DNA from: Ignavibacteriota bacterium
GTDB lineage: Bacteria > Bacteroidota > Ignavibacteria > Ignavibacteriales > Ignavibacteriaceae
Direction: 5' to 3'
Length of the DNA stretch: 64,000 bases
Assembly (NCBI GenBank): GCA_013285425.1
Contig: CP053447.1
Location: 2,486,001 to 2,550,000, forward strand
Position numbers and translations under genes: made by a program. Each line of letters begins with the position of its first letter. Within the stretch, counting starts at the first letter, position 1. Positions 28,466 to 37,309 of the stretch are shown in pieces. The notes under the pieces were generated by a model. The model was not told the origin of the DNA and searched no databases. It saw only the letters and a program-made list of their open reading frames with translations.

Positions 28466-28943
28466 TTATTACATTTAAAAATAATTATCACCGTGTGCTA
28501 TCTCAGCAAAATAACATTAAGTTCCTTGTATGGATCAGCATTAAAAACATTTCCAGCAAGAGTTTAATAGACAGGCAAAAAATTGATTAATCAGTTAACA
28601 TCAGTTTAATCTGTTCAATCCGTGTTCCGATCAGCAAAAGCTGCAGGGGGTTACAGGATCAAGAAGAAAAAACGCGGTGTTTTTCATTGAAAAAAATCTT
28701 CTTTAGACAAAGCGTTTCATAGAAGATAACAATGCAGCAATACTACAATGGAACAATTATTACTTAACTACCAGCAAATAAAATAATTAACAACAGCTCT
28801 TGACAAAAGGGAAAAATAATTTTAGGTTATCAGCGGGAATAAAAACCTCCAAGCACTGCGGATAAAATTCCAAAGAAAAAAGAACAGTCAGCTTAAAACA
28901 GTGGAGTAAAACTTTATGATAAAAAGTTTAGAAAAAAAATCAC
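28466..28943 (+). repeat. Array left boundary: trailer-type repeat plus full leader repeat
   Basis: Non-coding repeats start here. From about 28537 to 28656 is the trailer motif (TCAGTTAACATCAGTTTAAT... ending AGCTGCAGGGGGTTAC) that recurs after most cassettes and again at the right end of the array. From about 28727 is the leader repeat (AACAATGCAGCAATACTAC... CTTGACAAAAGGG... CAGTGGAGTAAAACTTT), shared nearly base for base with 42502, 47228 and 50903. An ATG with a GGAG ribosome binding site is at 28916, but its frame stops after 44 codons and is not the frame of the effector gene. Confidence 0.8.
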
Positions 28944-31001
28944 TTGACAAGCACACAAAAAACAATAGCTTTCGTTTCTCGTTTCTCGTTTCTCGTTTCT
29001 CGTTTCTTGCTTTTACTTTTCACCTCTTGCGTCTTGCTTCTAGCTTCTAACCTATCCGCCCAGGTAATAATAAAAGAAAGAGTGAAGATAGACCCGCAAA
29101 AGCAATTGAAAGGTGAAAATCCAGTATTTTCATTTCCTGATACGCTTAATAACGGTTCCGGTAATAAATCAATTTCTAACAGTCCAAACTATCAACCTGA
29201 TAACCTGCAATCAACATTTCCCTTACCCGAAGGTGGAAGAGTAACTGTTGAAATATTATATAGTGATGCAGCAGAAAATTCACAGATAAATCTTGAACTA
29301 AGGCAGCCAAATCAAGAAACACTTTTAGAATATGCGAATCATAACCCAGGTTTCACCTGGGTATCACCAGATTATTTTACAAATACAAATTTTGAAATAG
29401 GTATTTATTGGTATTGGGAAAATGAAGGAACACTTTATCAAGGATTTGAGGCTGGTGCAGAGGTTTCATCACTTGGATTTGGTGAGTACTTTATTGGATT
29501 TGAAGCCGCTGGTGATGATTGGGATTATAATGAACTTGTTGTAAGAGTTAAAATCGAAACTTACTTGCCTATTGTCTTTATCGATCCTTCAAATATTTCA
29601 ACAGGAGAAACAGCAACGGTTTCTGTTAAAAAACAATTTTATGATGGAAGGATTGAAGACTTTGATGCAGGACAGTTGTTTGAGTTTGGAATGATGGAAG
29701 GATGCACGGCAGGTGTACTGATTAGTGGTACAGATACTTCAAATTATTTTAATGGTGTATCGCAGCCGGTAACTTTTTTAGCTGCTGATAGTTTAGAGAA
29801 TGATGAAGAAACTGTAAAAATCGGAGTTGGAGTTGTTGAGCAAAACCCATTAGCAAAGATGCAAACCAAAACTAATACTTTGACTCAATCAAAAAACAAA
29901 AACATTAAGGGAAAGGATAATAATAAAGATATAAAGATTGATGAAACAAAAATAAATTCTATTATTATCGGAAGTTGTTTTGGTGGTGATTTCGAATCAG
30001 ATAAAAGAGGTGATGTTGATGTATCAATTAAAGGTGAACCATTTACAATTGCTTGGGATCAGATTACACATCATATAAATACAGTGCCTGAAATGCCTAA
30101 ACTCTTAACAATCTGGTTAACACCAAAAAATTACGCAGGGGTCTACACAATTGATTGGGATTTAGAAGTAAAGTGGGTAAGCAAAGAGCAATCACCTGAT
30201 AAAACATTTAGTCATAAATTTCATAACAGAAAGATTAGTTCTGAACCGGATGGAACAGATTTACCGATACCAGAGAATGATAATACAATTATTGGTGGTG
30301 ATGAGATAACACTGACAATAAATGAATTCTTTTATTATGACAACCTCAATCAATTAGTAAAACCAATTACGAAAAAAATAACTTGGATGAAAATACTTGG
30401 AAGCAATGGAGACAACAATGTTCAAATGGTTAAGGATTATATCAATGCTCACGACTTTCCTCAACCAATTGATATGCCTTTAAGTGAAGAAATTACTATA
30501 CAGGATCAAAGAAAGCAGATGCAAATAATTGTTCAAAAAGAAAGTTCATTTTTTCAATTTTTTGATACTAGATATGAATTTATGCCCCACGGTCTTGATG
30601 ACATCGGATATCCAAATATGAATCCGAATCCGCATGATTGGGGGCTTTGTCAGTTAAGTATAGCTGAGCCATCGTTTGGGATTATCTGGAATTGGAAAAC
30701 CAATATTAATGAAGGTATTCATTATTTGTGGGGTACTGATAAAGATGAAAAATTTGCCCAAGTAAAAGCAAAGTTTGAAGAAATTAAAAAAGATTACGAG
30801 AAAGATTATGGAGTAATCCCAAGAGATCCAAACAGGGAAGAATTTCTTAAAATGTTAACTCAACGTTATAAAAGAGGATATTACTACATCGATTATAATC
30901 ACACTGATGGTTCAAAAGGAAAGCGAGGCGAATATGTTAGAACTGAAAAAAGGAAAAATTATGAATATGGTGAAGATTTCTGGTCAAAATTTGACAATTA
31001 A
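28944..31001 (+). CDS. Secreted modular effector-like protein with lysozyme/SLT-like C-terminal domain
   Basis: A 685-residue protein in a frame opening at a TTG. A signal peptide (hydrophobic LLLLFTSCVLLLASNLSAQ) leads to VIIKERV. A beta-rich domain with a DUF4114-like block (FEAAGDDWDYNELVVRV, about 187-203) and an Ig-like module (PIVFIDPSNISTGETATVSV) follow. These parts are nearly identical to the gene at 47443. The variable C-terminus holds KESSF with E533 and DWGLCQLS at about 565, then IWNWKTNINEGIHYLW. This is the pattern of GH23/SLT lysozyme-fold enzymes, so it probably cuts peptidoglycan. An upstream ATG (28916) with a good ribosome binding site is out of frame; see the heptanucleotide finding. 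The beta-propeller partner follows. Confidence 0.7.
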   Translation: MTSTQKTIAFVSRFSFLVSRFLLLLFTSCVLLLASNLSAQVIIKERVKIDPQKQLKGENPVFSFPDTLNNGSGNKSISNSPNYQPDNLQSTFPLPEGGRVTVEILYSDAAENSQINLELRQPNQETLLEYANHNPGFTWVSPDYFTNTNFEIGIYWYWENEGTLYQGFEAGAEVSSLGFGEYFIGFEAAGDDWDYNELVVRVKIETYLPIVFIDPSNISTGETATVSVKKQFYDGRIEDFDAGQLFEFGMMEGCTAGVLISGTDTSNYFNGVSQPVTFLAADSLENDEETVKIGVGVVEQNPLAKMQTKTNTLTQSKNKNIKGKDNNKDIKIDETKINSIIIGSCFGGDFESDKRGDVDVSIKGEPFTIAWDQITHHINTVPEMPKLLTIWLTPKNYAGVYTIDWDLEVKWVSKEQSPDKTFSHKFHNRKISSEPDGTDLPIPENDNTIIGGDEITLTINEFFYYDNLNQLVKPITKKITWMKILGSNGDNNVQMVKDYINAHDFPQPIDMPLSEEITIQDQRKQMQIIVQKESSFFQFFDTRYEFMPHGLDDIGYPNMNPNPHDWGLCQLSIAEPSFGIIWNWKTNINEGIHYLWGTDKDEKFAQVKAKFEEIKKDYEKDYGVIPRDPNREEFLKMLTQRYKRGYYYIDYNHTDGSKGKRGEYVRTEKRKNYEYGEDFWSKFDN
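28974..29008 (+). repeat. Heptanucleotide tract GTTTCTC x4 plus GTTTCTT in the signal-peptide region
   Basis: Four perfect units and one variant lie in tandem. The same site in the paralogues at 47473 and 51148 has one perfect unit plus the variant, and the relic at 42748 has two perfect units. Unit number therefore differs between loci. Confidence 0.9.
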
Positions 31002-31052
31002 TTGTTCAAATGAACATTCAAAGAAATGAATACTTCAAAAAGGTAAAAAGTT

Positions 31053-32153
31053 ATGATTAAGAAAAAATATCTTATAGTTGTTATTACATTATGTGTGTAT
31101 TCAATACTCAGTGCTCAACCATATATATATCTTTCAACCTATGAGCCTTTCAACTTTGGGCATCATGGACAAGGTGATATTTTTAGAGTAAATATGAATA
31201 ATCCATTAGAAGTAGATAGTTTAATGACAAATGTTTTTGAGTTGGGAGGCGGAGAAGTAGATGAATATGGTAACTGGCTTGCATATGAAGATAACCTTCT
31301 TCTTACAATTATGAATTTGAATAATCCAACCCAAAGAAATATTATTGCAGAAAATACTGAAGGAGTTTTTAGTTTATCTTATGCCGAAGCAGTTGATAAA
31401 CTAATTGTATTATATGGGTGTGAATATCCTAATCCACAAAAATTGGTTTTAGTATCACCAGCGACATTGTCAATAACTGATACTATTCCTTATAACTATT
31501 GCTCGGGTTATTACGGCAGAAAAGGAATTAATATTTCACAAAATGGTGATAGAATGTACTTGATTCAAGGAGATACAATTCTACATGAAAGATATATCGC
31601 TACATATTCATTGCTATCTAACCAAATTGTTAAAACCAAATATATTGAAGAAATAAATTATCAAGGTGCTGATGATTTCTTTTTTAATTATAGAAGGAAA
31701 AGTTTATCAGTAATTGAGTCTCTGTTTTTATTACCAACCCCAACAAGTTATTATCGAATCTATTATTTAGATAAAGATTCTCTTTCAATTCCTATTATTC
31801 GCGATGATAGTCAAACCTGGGCCGATGGATATGTTGCAAGTGGTGGTGATTATTTACTATTATTTAATAATTTATTGAATCCTGATAGCTTAGGTTTTAC
31901 TTATACAGGCAAAATCGATATTTACGATATGACATCTGGAGAAATGAAGAAAACAATTCAACTGCCATCAGGTGGTGAGGTAATGTGTTTTGAAAATTAC
32001 CCAAACAATGTTTACTACGTAAAAGATATTGAGTTACCAACTCGGCAAGTATGGAACTTAGATATGGATTCTATTTTTAATGTTCTAGAACTAACAAACT
32101 TAAATCCAAATTCAGTTAATATAAATTCAAACTCGTTTACTTTTAACCGTTAA
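31053..32153 (+). pseudogene. Beta-propeller-like/TIG partner protein, frameshifted before the TIG domain
   Basis: A 366-residue frame with signal peptide MIKKKYLIVVITLCVYSILSAQ, then QPYIY, which the other partners of this type share. The body has WD40/YVTN-like beta repeats. In the conserved NLNPNSVNINSNSFT region a TTTT at 32141-32144 replaces the TTT of the copies at 35939 and 46780. This ends the frame; the TIG domain (NGKGFDTVSTVYFNG to TLLFTVNQSANPN) continues in another frame to 32358. It may be a pseudogene or a slippage-switched gene. It follows the lysozyme-like effector by 51 bp, which suggests a dedicated partner or immunity protein. Confidence 0.65.
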
Positions 32154-32358
32154 TGGAAAAGGATTTGATACGGTTTCAACAGTTTATTTTAACGGACAAC
32201 CAAGGGCAACAACATTTGTATCCGATAGTGTGATAACTGCTGAGATATTATCTTCAGATGTAATAGTAGTTGGTTCTTTTCCGGTTTGGGTTAAAGACAA
32301 ATATTCGATTTCTGATACTCTACTGTTTACAGTTAATCAATCTGCAAATCCAAACTGA
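32154..32358 (+). pseudogene. Detached TIG domain of the preceding frameshifted gene
   Basis: This reads NGKGFDTVSTVYFNGQPRA... KDKYSISDTLLF, near-identical to the TIG segments at 35950, 44080 and 46790, but out of frame with the gene before it. It stops at TGA 32356-32358, without the long Ig-like tail found in the 42962 gene. Confidence 0.8.
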
Positions 32359-32550
32359 ACTGTACCCCATTTAGTAGACAATAAGAAAAGCAACTATATT
32401 TAAATAGTAATAATAAATATATGAGCAAAAATGACAAAGAAAATACTTAGAAGAAGCTTTGATAAAGAATTCAAAGTATCCGCAGTAAAGTTGGTTTTGG
32501 AATCGGGAAAATCAGTAAAAAACATAAAGCAGTTTATGAATTTTATGTAA
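32359..32550 (+). mobile_element. IS3-family relic: left end and truncated orfA
   Basis: TGTACCCCATTTAGTAGACA at about 32361 looks like an IS3-type terminal inverted repeat. A 39-codon frame at 32431-32550 (MTKKILRRSFDKEFKVSAVK...) matches the N-terminal HTH of IS3/IS911 OrfA. It then runs into unrelated sequence and stops. No orfB or right end is seen. It separates the frameshifted partner gene from an N-terminally truncated cassette, so it probably caused or accompanied the damage. Confidence 0.75.
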
Positions 32551-32869
32551 TTTAAATTATGAAGATATGATTTCGAAAATAAGGGCTTATAAACCTACAT
32601 GTTTAGAAATTGATAATCTGATTATAGCTGTTGATGAAGGTTTAAATACAATTCGACCAATAATTACAAAGCAATTATCAGAAAACATAAGTGCATGGAG
32701 GTGGGATACTGGTAAAGATAAATCTGACCCAGATAAAGAACAAAAAAAAATAGATAATGAGGAAGCGACTCACTATTCAAGCGAAGTTCAGTATTCCATT
32801 TTAAATTTAAGAAATGAACTAAATAACTTGTACTACAATATTTATAGTCAATGGCCAACTTGTTTTTAA
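32540..32869 (+). pseudogene. Probable C-terminal tail of an HExxH-type effector (N-terminally truncated)
   Basis: A frame open from 32540, with an ATG at 32567 giving 100 residues. It has no signal peptide and no junction motif. It contains NEEATHYSSEVQYSILNLRNEL, which resembles in position and pattern NETELYAHWSESVQTKI near the end of the 963-residue effector; the glutamate could be the third zinc ligand of a gluzincin. It sits directly upstream of a helical-repeat partner, exactly where the other HExxH effectors end. The identification is tentative, and it lies just behind the IS3 relic. Confidence 0.4.
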
Positions 32870-32892
32870 TATTAAGGTTTTAAGAGGAAATT

Positions 32893-34101
32893 ATGAAAAT
32901 ATTTTTTTTAACAATCATAATTATATTGGCTTACAATTTAGATTTTAAAGCTCAAATAATATCAGATTCTCTAAAACAACAAATCATTTCAGATTTAGAT
33001 AGTACTGATTATTTTATAAGGTGGAGCGCATTAAATCAAATCAGTGACTATAACCTTTTTGAGACAATCCCTAAAATTGAATCTATTTTTTGGAATCAAG
33101 AACCCTTTCTTCAAGTTCAATGCTTAAAGAATCTTTTTCAGTTTAATTCACCAAATTTTCACAGTTTCGCACTTGCTTTTATAGACTCTTCAGATAATTA
33201 TTCTTATGAGGATAGTCAATTGAAAGCACTTGATTTAAAAGTTATGGTAACAACATATTTATTTCAATTGGATGATTACTCTTCGACTAACTGTGTTATT
33301 CAGATCTTAGAAAGAGATCGTAACAAACCCTATCAAAATAGTTATGCAGTTGATCTATTACCTAAAATTATAATTAGCGTCCCTCAATACGCTGACAGTG
33401 CAAGGTACGCACTTCTAAGAATTGTAATAAATGACAGCACTAATGAAAAACAAAGATATCGTTGCTTACGTTATTTGAATGAATTATATGGAGAAGAAGT
33501 TAATCAAATTTATCTGCAAGTATTTTTAAGTGATGCAGATAGAGCTTTGAGATATTCTGCTCTAAAATACCTCTTCAAAGAAAATTATTCTGAATTGAAT
33601 ATTGTATTAAATAATCGCTTATTTTTAGAAAATGAAAAAACTCTAAGATACGAAATAGCAAAAGTATTACTAGATAGTTTTGGTGGTCCAGCTGATTACT
33701 CAAATGTCAAAAAATATTTACTAATAGAACCGGATCCTTTGATTAAAAATGTCGTCAATCAAAATCTTAAGATGTTTAAACCAGTTACTATTGATTCAAC
33801 CTTATCTGTTGACATTTTAATTCATAGAAATATTCAATTACTCGATACCATTTTCAATTATAACTGGCTCGGCGATCTTAATTTCTCAAACGAACTTAAA
33901 AACATTTTAACAACAGCAAAAACCAATTTACAAAACGGAGATTCACTCGCTTGCAGAGTTCAGGTAAAAGCATTCCAGGATTTAGTGGATAATGTTTATA
34001 AGGACTCACTAAATACAGATCAGCGTTTTGTAACAATTGAGGGCTGGAAATTCCTCTACTGGAATGCTCAGTATATTTTAGACAGGTTACCAAAACTTTA
34101 A
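32893..34101 (+). CDS. Exported helical-repeat (HEAT-like) partner protein with FIMAH-like C-terminus
   Basis: A 402-residue protein with signal peptide MKIFFLTIIIILAYNLDFKAQ and a GAGG ribosome binding site. Residues 25-310 are alpha-helical repeats of HEAT character (for example DYFIRWSALNQISDYNLFETIPKIESIF). The last 85 residues (YNWLGDLNFSNELKNIL... WKFLYWNAQYILDRLPKL) are almost identical to the ends of the 49481 and 54024 genes, although the N-terminal parts differ. That tail resembles FIMAH-type helical domains. It is probably periplasmic. Its position after an effector tail suggests a binding or immunity role. Confidence 0.65.
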   Translation: MKIFFLTIIIILAYNLDFKAQIISDSLKQQIISDLDSTDYFIRWSALNQISDYNLFETIPKIESIFWNQEPFLQVQCLKNLFQFNSPNFHSFALAFIDSSDNYSYEDSQLKALDLKVMVTTYLFQLDDYSSTNCVIQILERDRNKPYQNSYAVDLLPKIIISVPQYADSARYALLRIVINDSTNEKQRYRCLRYLNELYGEEVNQIYLQVFLSDADRALRYSALKYLFKENYSELNIVLNNRLFLENEKTLRYEIAKVLLDSFGGPADYSNVKKYLLIEPDPLIKNVVNQNLKMFKPVTIDSTLSVDILIHRNIQLLDTIFNYNWLGDLNFSNELKNILTTAKTNLQNGDSLACRVQVKAFQDLVDNVYKDSLNTDQRFVTIEGWKFLYWNAQYILDRLPKL

Positions 34102-34387
34102 GCACTTTTAATAAAATAGTAAATTTGATTTAGAGTACTTAGATAAAATCTGCATTAAAATTATTTCTAACAAGAATGCAATAGATGAGCAAAAAATTGA
34201 TTAATCAGTTAACATCAGTTTAATCCGTGTTCCAATCAGCGAAAGCTGCAAGGGGTTACAGCATTACAAGATATCGGTAAATAAGAGTATAATTAGCAGG
34301 TAAATATTTTCAAATAAGAATTATTCTTTATTCAGATTCTCAGGAATCATTGTTTTTGTTTTGCACAAAAGTTGAGAAAGACTGAAT
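34102..34387 (+). repeat. Trailer repeat plus orphan-type leader repeat
   Basis: 34102-34230 repeats the sequence found after the last partner gene (55260-55400), including TAATAAAATAGTAAATTTGATT and the TCAGTTAACATCAGTTTAAT trailer. From about 34262 a second leader type starts (GCATTACAAGATATCGGTAAATAAGAG...). It is shared with 36311-36439 and 45076-45207 and is found only before cassettes that lack a signal peptide. Confidence 0.8.
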
Positions 34388-34833
34388 ATGAGAATAGCCG
34401 GTAAAATAAACTATCCGATACAACAGCAAAAACCACTCAAAGAAAATACAGCAGCTTATTGTTTTATTGGAGAGATTGATTTACAAAAAATAAGCGATGG
34501 TATTCAGGTGGTGGGGCAGATTGGAGACTCTGTCAATTTAATAATTGAAACCCTTCTCTTGGTGTTATTTGGAATTGGAAATCAAATATAGATGGCGGCA
34601 AGAGTAGATTTACTACGGCCAAAAGCGAAGTCCAAAAGTACATTGATTATAACAATGCAACATACGTTGATTCTGTATTTTACATGAACGCTTATCAGAA
34701 TTAATTCTCTGGTATCAGAAGATATTGGGATTGGGATAAAAGAAAGGGGGTTTGGAAAGAAAGTGAAAATAAAGGGAACAATCCAGAGTACGGGCGGAAG
34801 GTTTATAATATTCTTAAACAATTAAATCAATAA
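34388..34833 (+). pseudogene. Orphan lysozyme-type cassette, broken
   Basis: Starts MRIAGKINYPIQQQKPLKEN... with the conserved pre-junction IGEIDLQK and VVGQIGDSVN, but with no signal peptide. At 34551 it has CCC where the sister copy at 45371 has CCCC, which shifts the frame. In the corrected frame it reads PSLGVIWNWKSNIDGGKS, matching PSFGIIWNWKTNINEG of the intact lysozyme-like effector. An in-frame TAA follows near 34704, then YWDWDKRKGVW and the final stop. It is a relic with at least two lesions, followed by a beta-propeller partner. Confidence 0.75.
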
Positions 34834-34846
34834 ATGAGAATTTAAA

Positions 34847-36169
34847 ATGAAAAGATTATCACTAATTAAATTATTAAGTATGCTCACAGTACTTACATCG
34901 ATACTTTATTCTCAACCCTATATATATTTCATTGTTCAATATACTGATACTTCCGATGGGGAATTGCTTCAAAAAGTTCAAAGGTTTGATCTTTCAACCT
35001 ATTCTGTAGAAGATTTTCCACGTTTCCAATTTGTGCCAGTTGAAGAGGTAGTATGGGATGCATCTCAATCGTATCTTTCACTTGAAACTCAAAATTTCGG
35101 CACGATGATTTATGATTGCAATGATACTACCGTGTATTTTGAAGTAAATGATTTGTTCGGTGTCGCAATAAATGAGTTACTTTATTCACCTCAAAGAAAT
35201 AAGTTGTATATTTTTTCAGAGAGTTGGCGAAGAGCTTCACCAATAATGTTAAGTATACTAGATTTAACTACCAGGCAGATAATCTCCGAAATAGGTGTTA
35301 CAGCTTATGTAGGTAACAACCCGCTGACATATCCTAAACGGAATGCATTTTTCTCAGCAAATGGAAATTATATTTACTTTTATAGTATTGACACACTCAC
35401 AAGAGCAGATCAAGTATGGAAATATTCCTTAGATACTAATCAAATAGTGCAAAAAAGTAATCTTTCACAATTAGTTTCCTCAAATGCCGATGCATTTCGG
35501 ATGTTTTACGGTATAAATGCAATTGGGATTATTGAATCTGCTTTACATAGTAATAAAATGCAAACTTTTAATATTTTTAATTTCAATACTGACAATAAAT
35601 CAAATGATATAATATTTAATGGATGGGCTTATGCATATTTTACTAATTACGGAAAGTACTTAATAGTTACTGCGGAAAAAGACACTCCAAATGTTTCCTA
35701 TTTAGATGGTAGTATTAGAATTTTTGATACTGAAAACAGTCAGTTGCTTAAAACTTACAATTTCCCGCCGGGTGGCAATATTTATACCTTCGATAACTAT
35801 CCCAACAACCTTTATTACGCAATAGACATAGAAAAGCCAACCAGACAGATTTATGTATTAAAGATGGACTCAATTTTTAATGTTCCAGAACTAACAAACT
35901 TAAATCCAAATTCAGTTAATATAAATTCAAACTCGTTTACTTTAACCGTTAATGGAAAAGGATTTGATACGGTTTCAACAGTTTATTTTAACGGACAACC
36001 AAGGGCAACAACATTTGTATCCGATAGTGTGATAACTGCTGAGATATTATCTTCAGATGTAATAGCAGTTGGTTCTTTTCCGGTTTGGGTAACAGATAGA
36101 TATTCGATTTCTGATACTCTGCAGTTTAGTGTAATGCAAGTCAGGATAAACAGCAGGATATCGGAGTAA
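34847..36169 (+). CDS. Exported beta-propeller-like/TIG partner protein
   Basis: A 440-residue protein with signal peptide MKRLSLIKLLSMLTVLTSILYSQ followed by PYIYF. Residues 25-340 are beta repeats of propeller character (YPKRNAFFSANGNYIYFYSID; GSIRIFDTENSQLLKTYNFPPGGNIYTF). A TIG domain follows (LNPNSVNINSNSFTLTVNGKGFDTVSTVYFNG). The end is abrupt: after FSVMQV the DNA joins the last 50 bp of the Ig-like tail out of frame (RINSRISE). That makes it a deletion derivative of a longer type such as the 42962 gene. It is paired with a lysozyme-type relic. Confidence 0.68.
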   Translation: MKRLSLIKLLSMLTVLTSILYSQPYIYFIVQYTDTSDGELLQKVQRFDLSTYSVEDFPRFQFVPVEEVVWDASQSYLSLETQNFGTMIYDCNDTTVYFEVNDLFGVAINELLYSPQRNKLYIFSESWRRASPIMLSILDLTTRQIISEIGVTAYVGNNPLTYPKRNAFFSANGNYIYFYSIDTLTRADQVWKYSLDTNQIVQKSNLSQLVSSNADAFRMFYGINAIGIIESALHSNKMQTFNIFNFNTDNKSNDIIFNGWAYAYFTNYGKYLIVTAEKDTPNVSYLDGSIRIFDTENSQLLKTYNFPPGGNIYTFDNYPNNLYYAIDIEKPTRQIYVLKMDSIFNVPELTNLNPNSVNINSNSFTLTVNGKGFDTVSTVYFNGQPRATTFVSDSVITAEILSSDVIAVGSFPVWVTDRYSISDTLQFSVMQVRINSRISE

Positions 36170-36439
36170 ATAATTTAGTAGAGATTCTATTACCGTAATA
36201 ATTAATAATTAAGAATTGAAACACATTGATTACACCTAACTGCACAGATAGAAAAGATCAGTTTAATCTGCTCAATCCGTGTTCCAATCAGCAAAAGCTG
36301 CAGGGGGTTACAGCATTACAAGATATCGGTAAATAAGAGTATAATTATCAGGTAAATATTTTCAAATAAGAATTATCCTTTATTCAAATTCTCAGGAATC
36401 ATTGTTTTTGTTTTGCACAAAAGTTGAGAAAGACTGAAT
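36170..36439 (+). repeat. Trailer repeat plus orphan-type leader repeat
   Basis: About 36206-36310 is the trailer (AATTGAAACACATTGATTAC... AAAGCTGCAGGGGGTTAC). From about 36311 is the orphan-type leader shared with 34262 and 45076. No gene in this stretch. Confidence 0.8.
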
Positions 36440-37294
36440 ATGAGAATAGCCGGTAAAATAAACTATCCGATACAACAGCAAAAACCACTTAAAGAAAACA
36501 CAGCAGCTTATTGTTTTATTGGAGAGATTGATTTACCAAAAACAGGCGATGGTATTCTGGTGGTGGGGGATGAGTGTCCTAAAAGACAATCTGACAATAG
36601 GATTATAAATATGAAAGAGGAATTTTTTCAAGTAATTCAAACACCAAATAATCACCAGAATTGTAATACTACAAGCGTTAAAAAAGGACATTCCAGAGGT
36701 GGTTGGACGGGAGATGTAGGTCTATCATATTCGCAAAATTTTAATTTATATGATCCATATCTATCAGAGTTAGACATAAAAATTAATTGGGGCTTATGTC
36801 TAAATAATATAAATACAATTCATCCTAGTGTTAATATTGTTGATTTTGATCCAGTAACTAATACGTTTTCAGGAATTACTAAATTAAAAGCTAAAGATGC
36901 CATCAAGGATTTCAAACGAAGCAAGATCGAAGGAGGATTTAGCGGAGTAGGTTTACTAACATATTACCCACTACCGAAGACAACCTATCACGAAAAAAAA
37001 CATATTGAGCAATATAAAAATAAATTATTCTGGTTATTCACAGGTGCCATATTTGAAGTCAACTTTCTGGAACCACCAGCAAATTGGTGTGAGATCACTG
37101 GAGATCCAATTAACGCATTATTACTGGAAATAGATTTGAAAAGAAGAGTAAAGTTAATTATTGCTAAATATCTTGATGATTTTGCGACTTGGCAAGAGAT
37201 TACAAATAATGAACCGGAAGCGAACGAGGCTGGTCATAACTTTGTAATCAATGTATTGATCCCAAAATTAAAAGAATACTCAGAATCGAATTAA
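36440..37294 (+). CDS. Orphan effector cassette with HExxH domain, no signal peptide
   Basis: A 284-residue protein. The first 44 residues (MRIAGKINYPIQQQKPLKEN, then CFIGEIDLPKTGDGILVVGDEC) match the junction segment inside the 963-residue effector at 52910-53020. The unique C-terminal domain contains TYHEKKHIEQY with H184-E185-K-K-H188, a zinc metallopeptidase motif, and NNEPEANEAGHNF near the end, which could provide the third ligand. The start is an ATG after the orphan leader with only a weak ribosome binding site. Without a signal peptide it is probably silent storage for recombination. A helical-repeat partner follows. Confidence 0.65.
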   Translation: MRIAGKINYPIQQQKPLKENTAAYCFIGEIDLPKTGDGILVVGDECPKRQSDNRIINMKEEFFQVIQTPNNHQNCNTTSVKKGHSRGGWTGDVGLSYSQNFNLYDPYLSELDIKINWGLCLNNINTIHPSVNIVDFDPVTNTFSGITKLKAKDAIKDFKRSKIEGGFSGVGLLTYYPLPKTTYHEKKHIEQYKNKLFWLFTGAIFEVNFLEPPANWCEITGDPINALLLEIDLKRRVKLIIAKYLDDFATWQEITNNEPEANEAGHNFVINVLIPKLKEYSESN

Positions 37295-37309
37295 GTGGAA
37301 GGTATTAAA

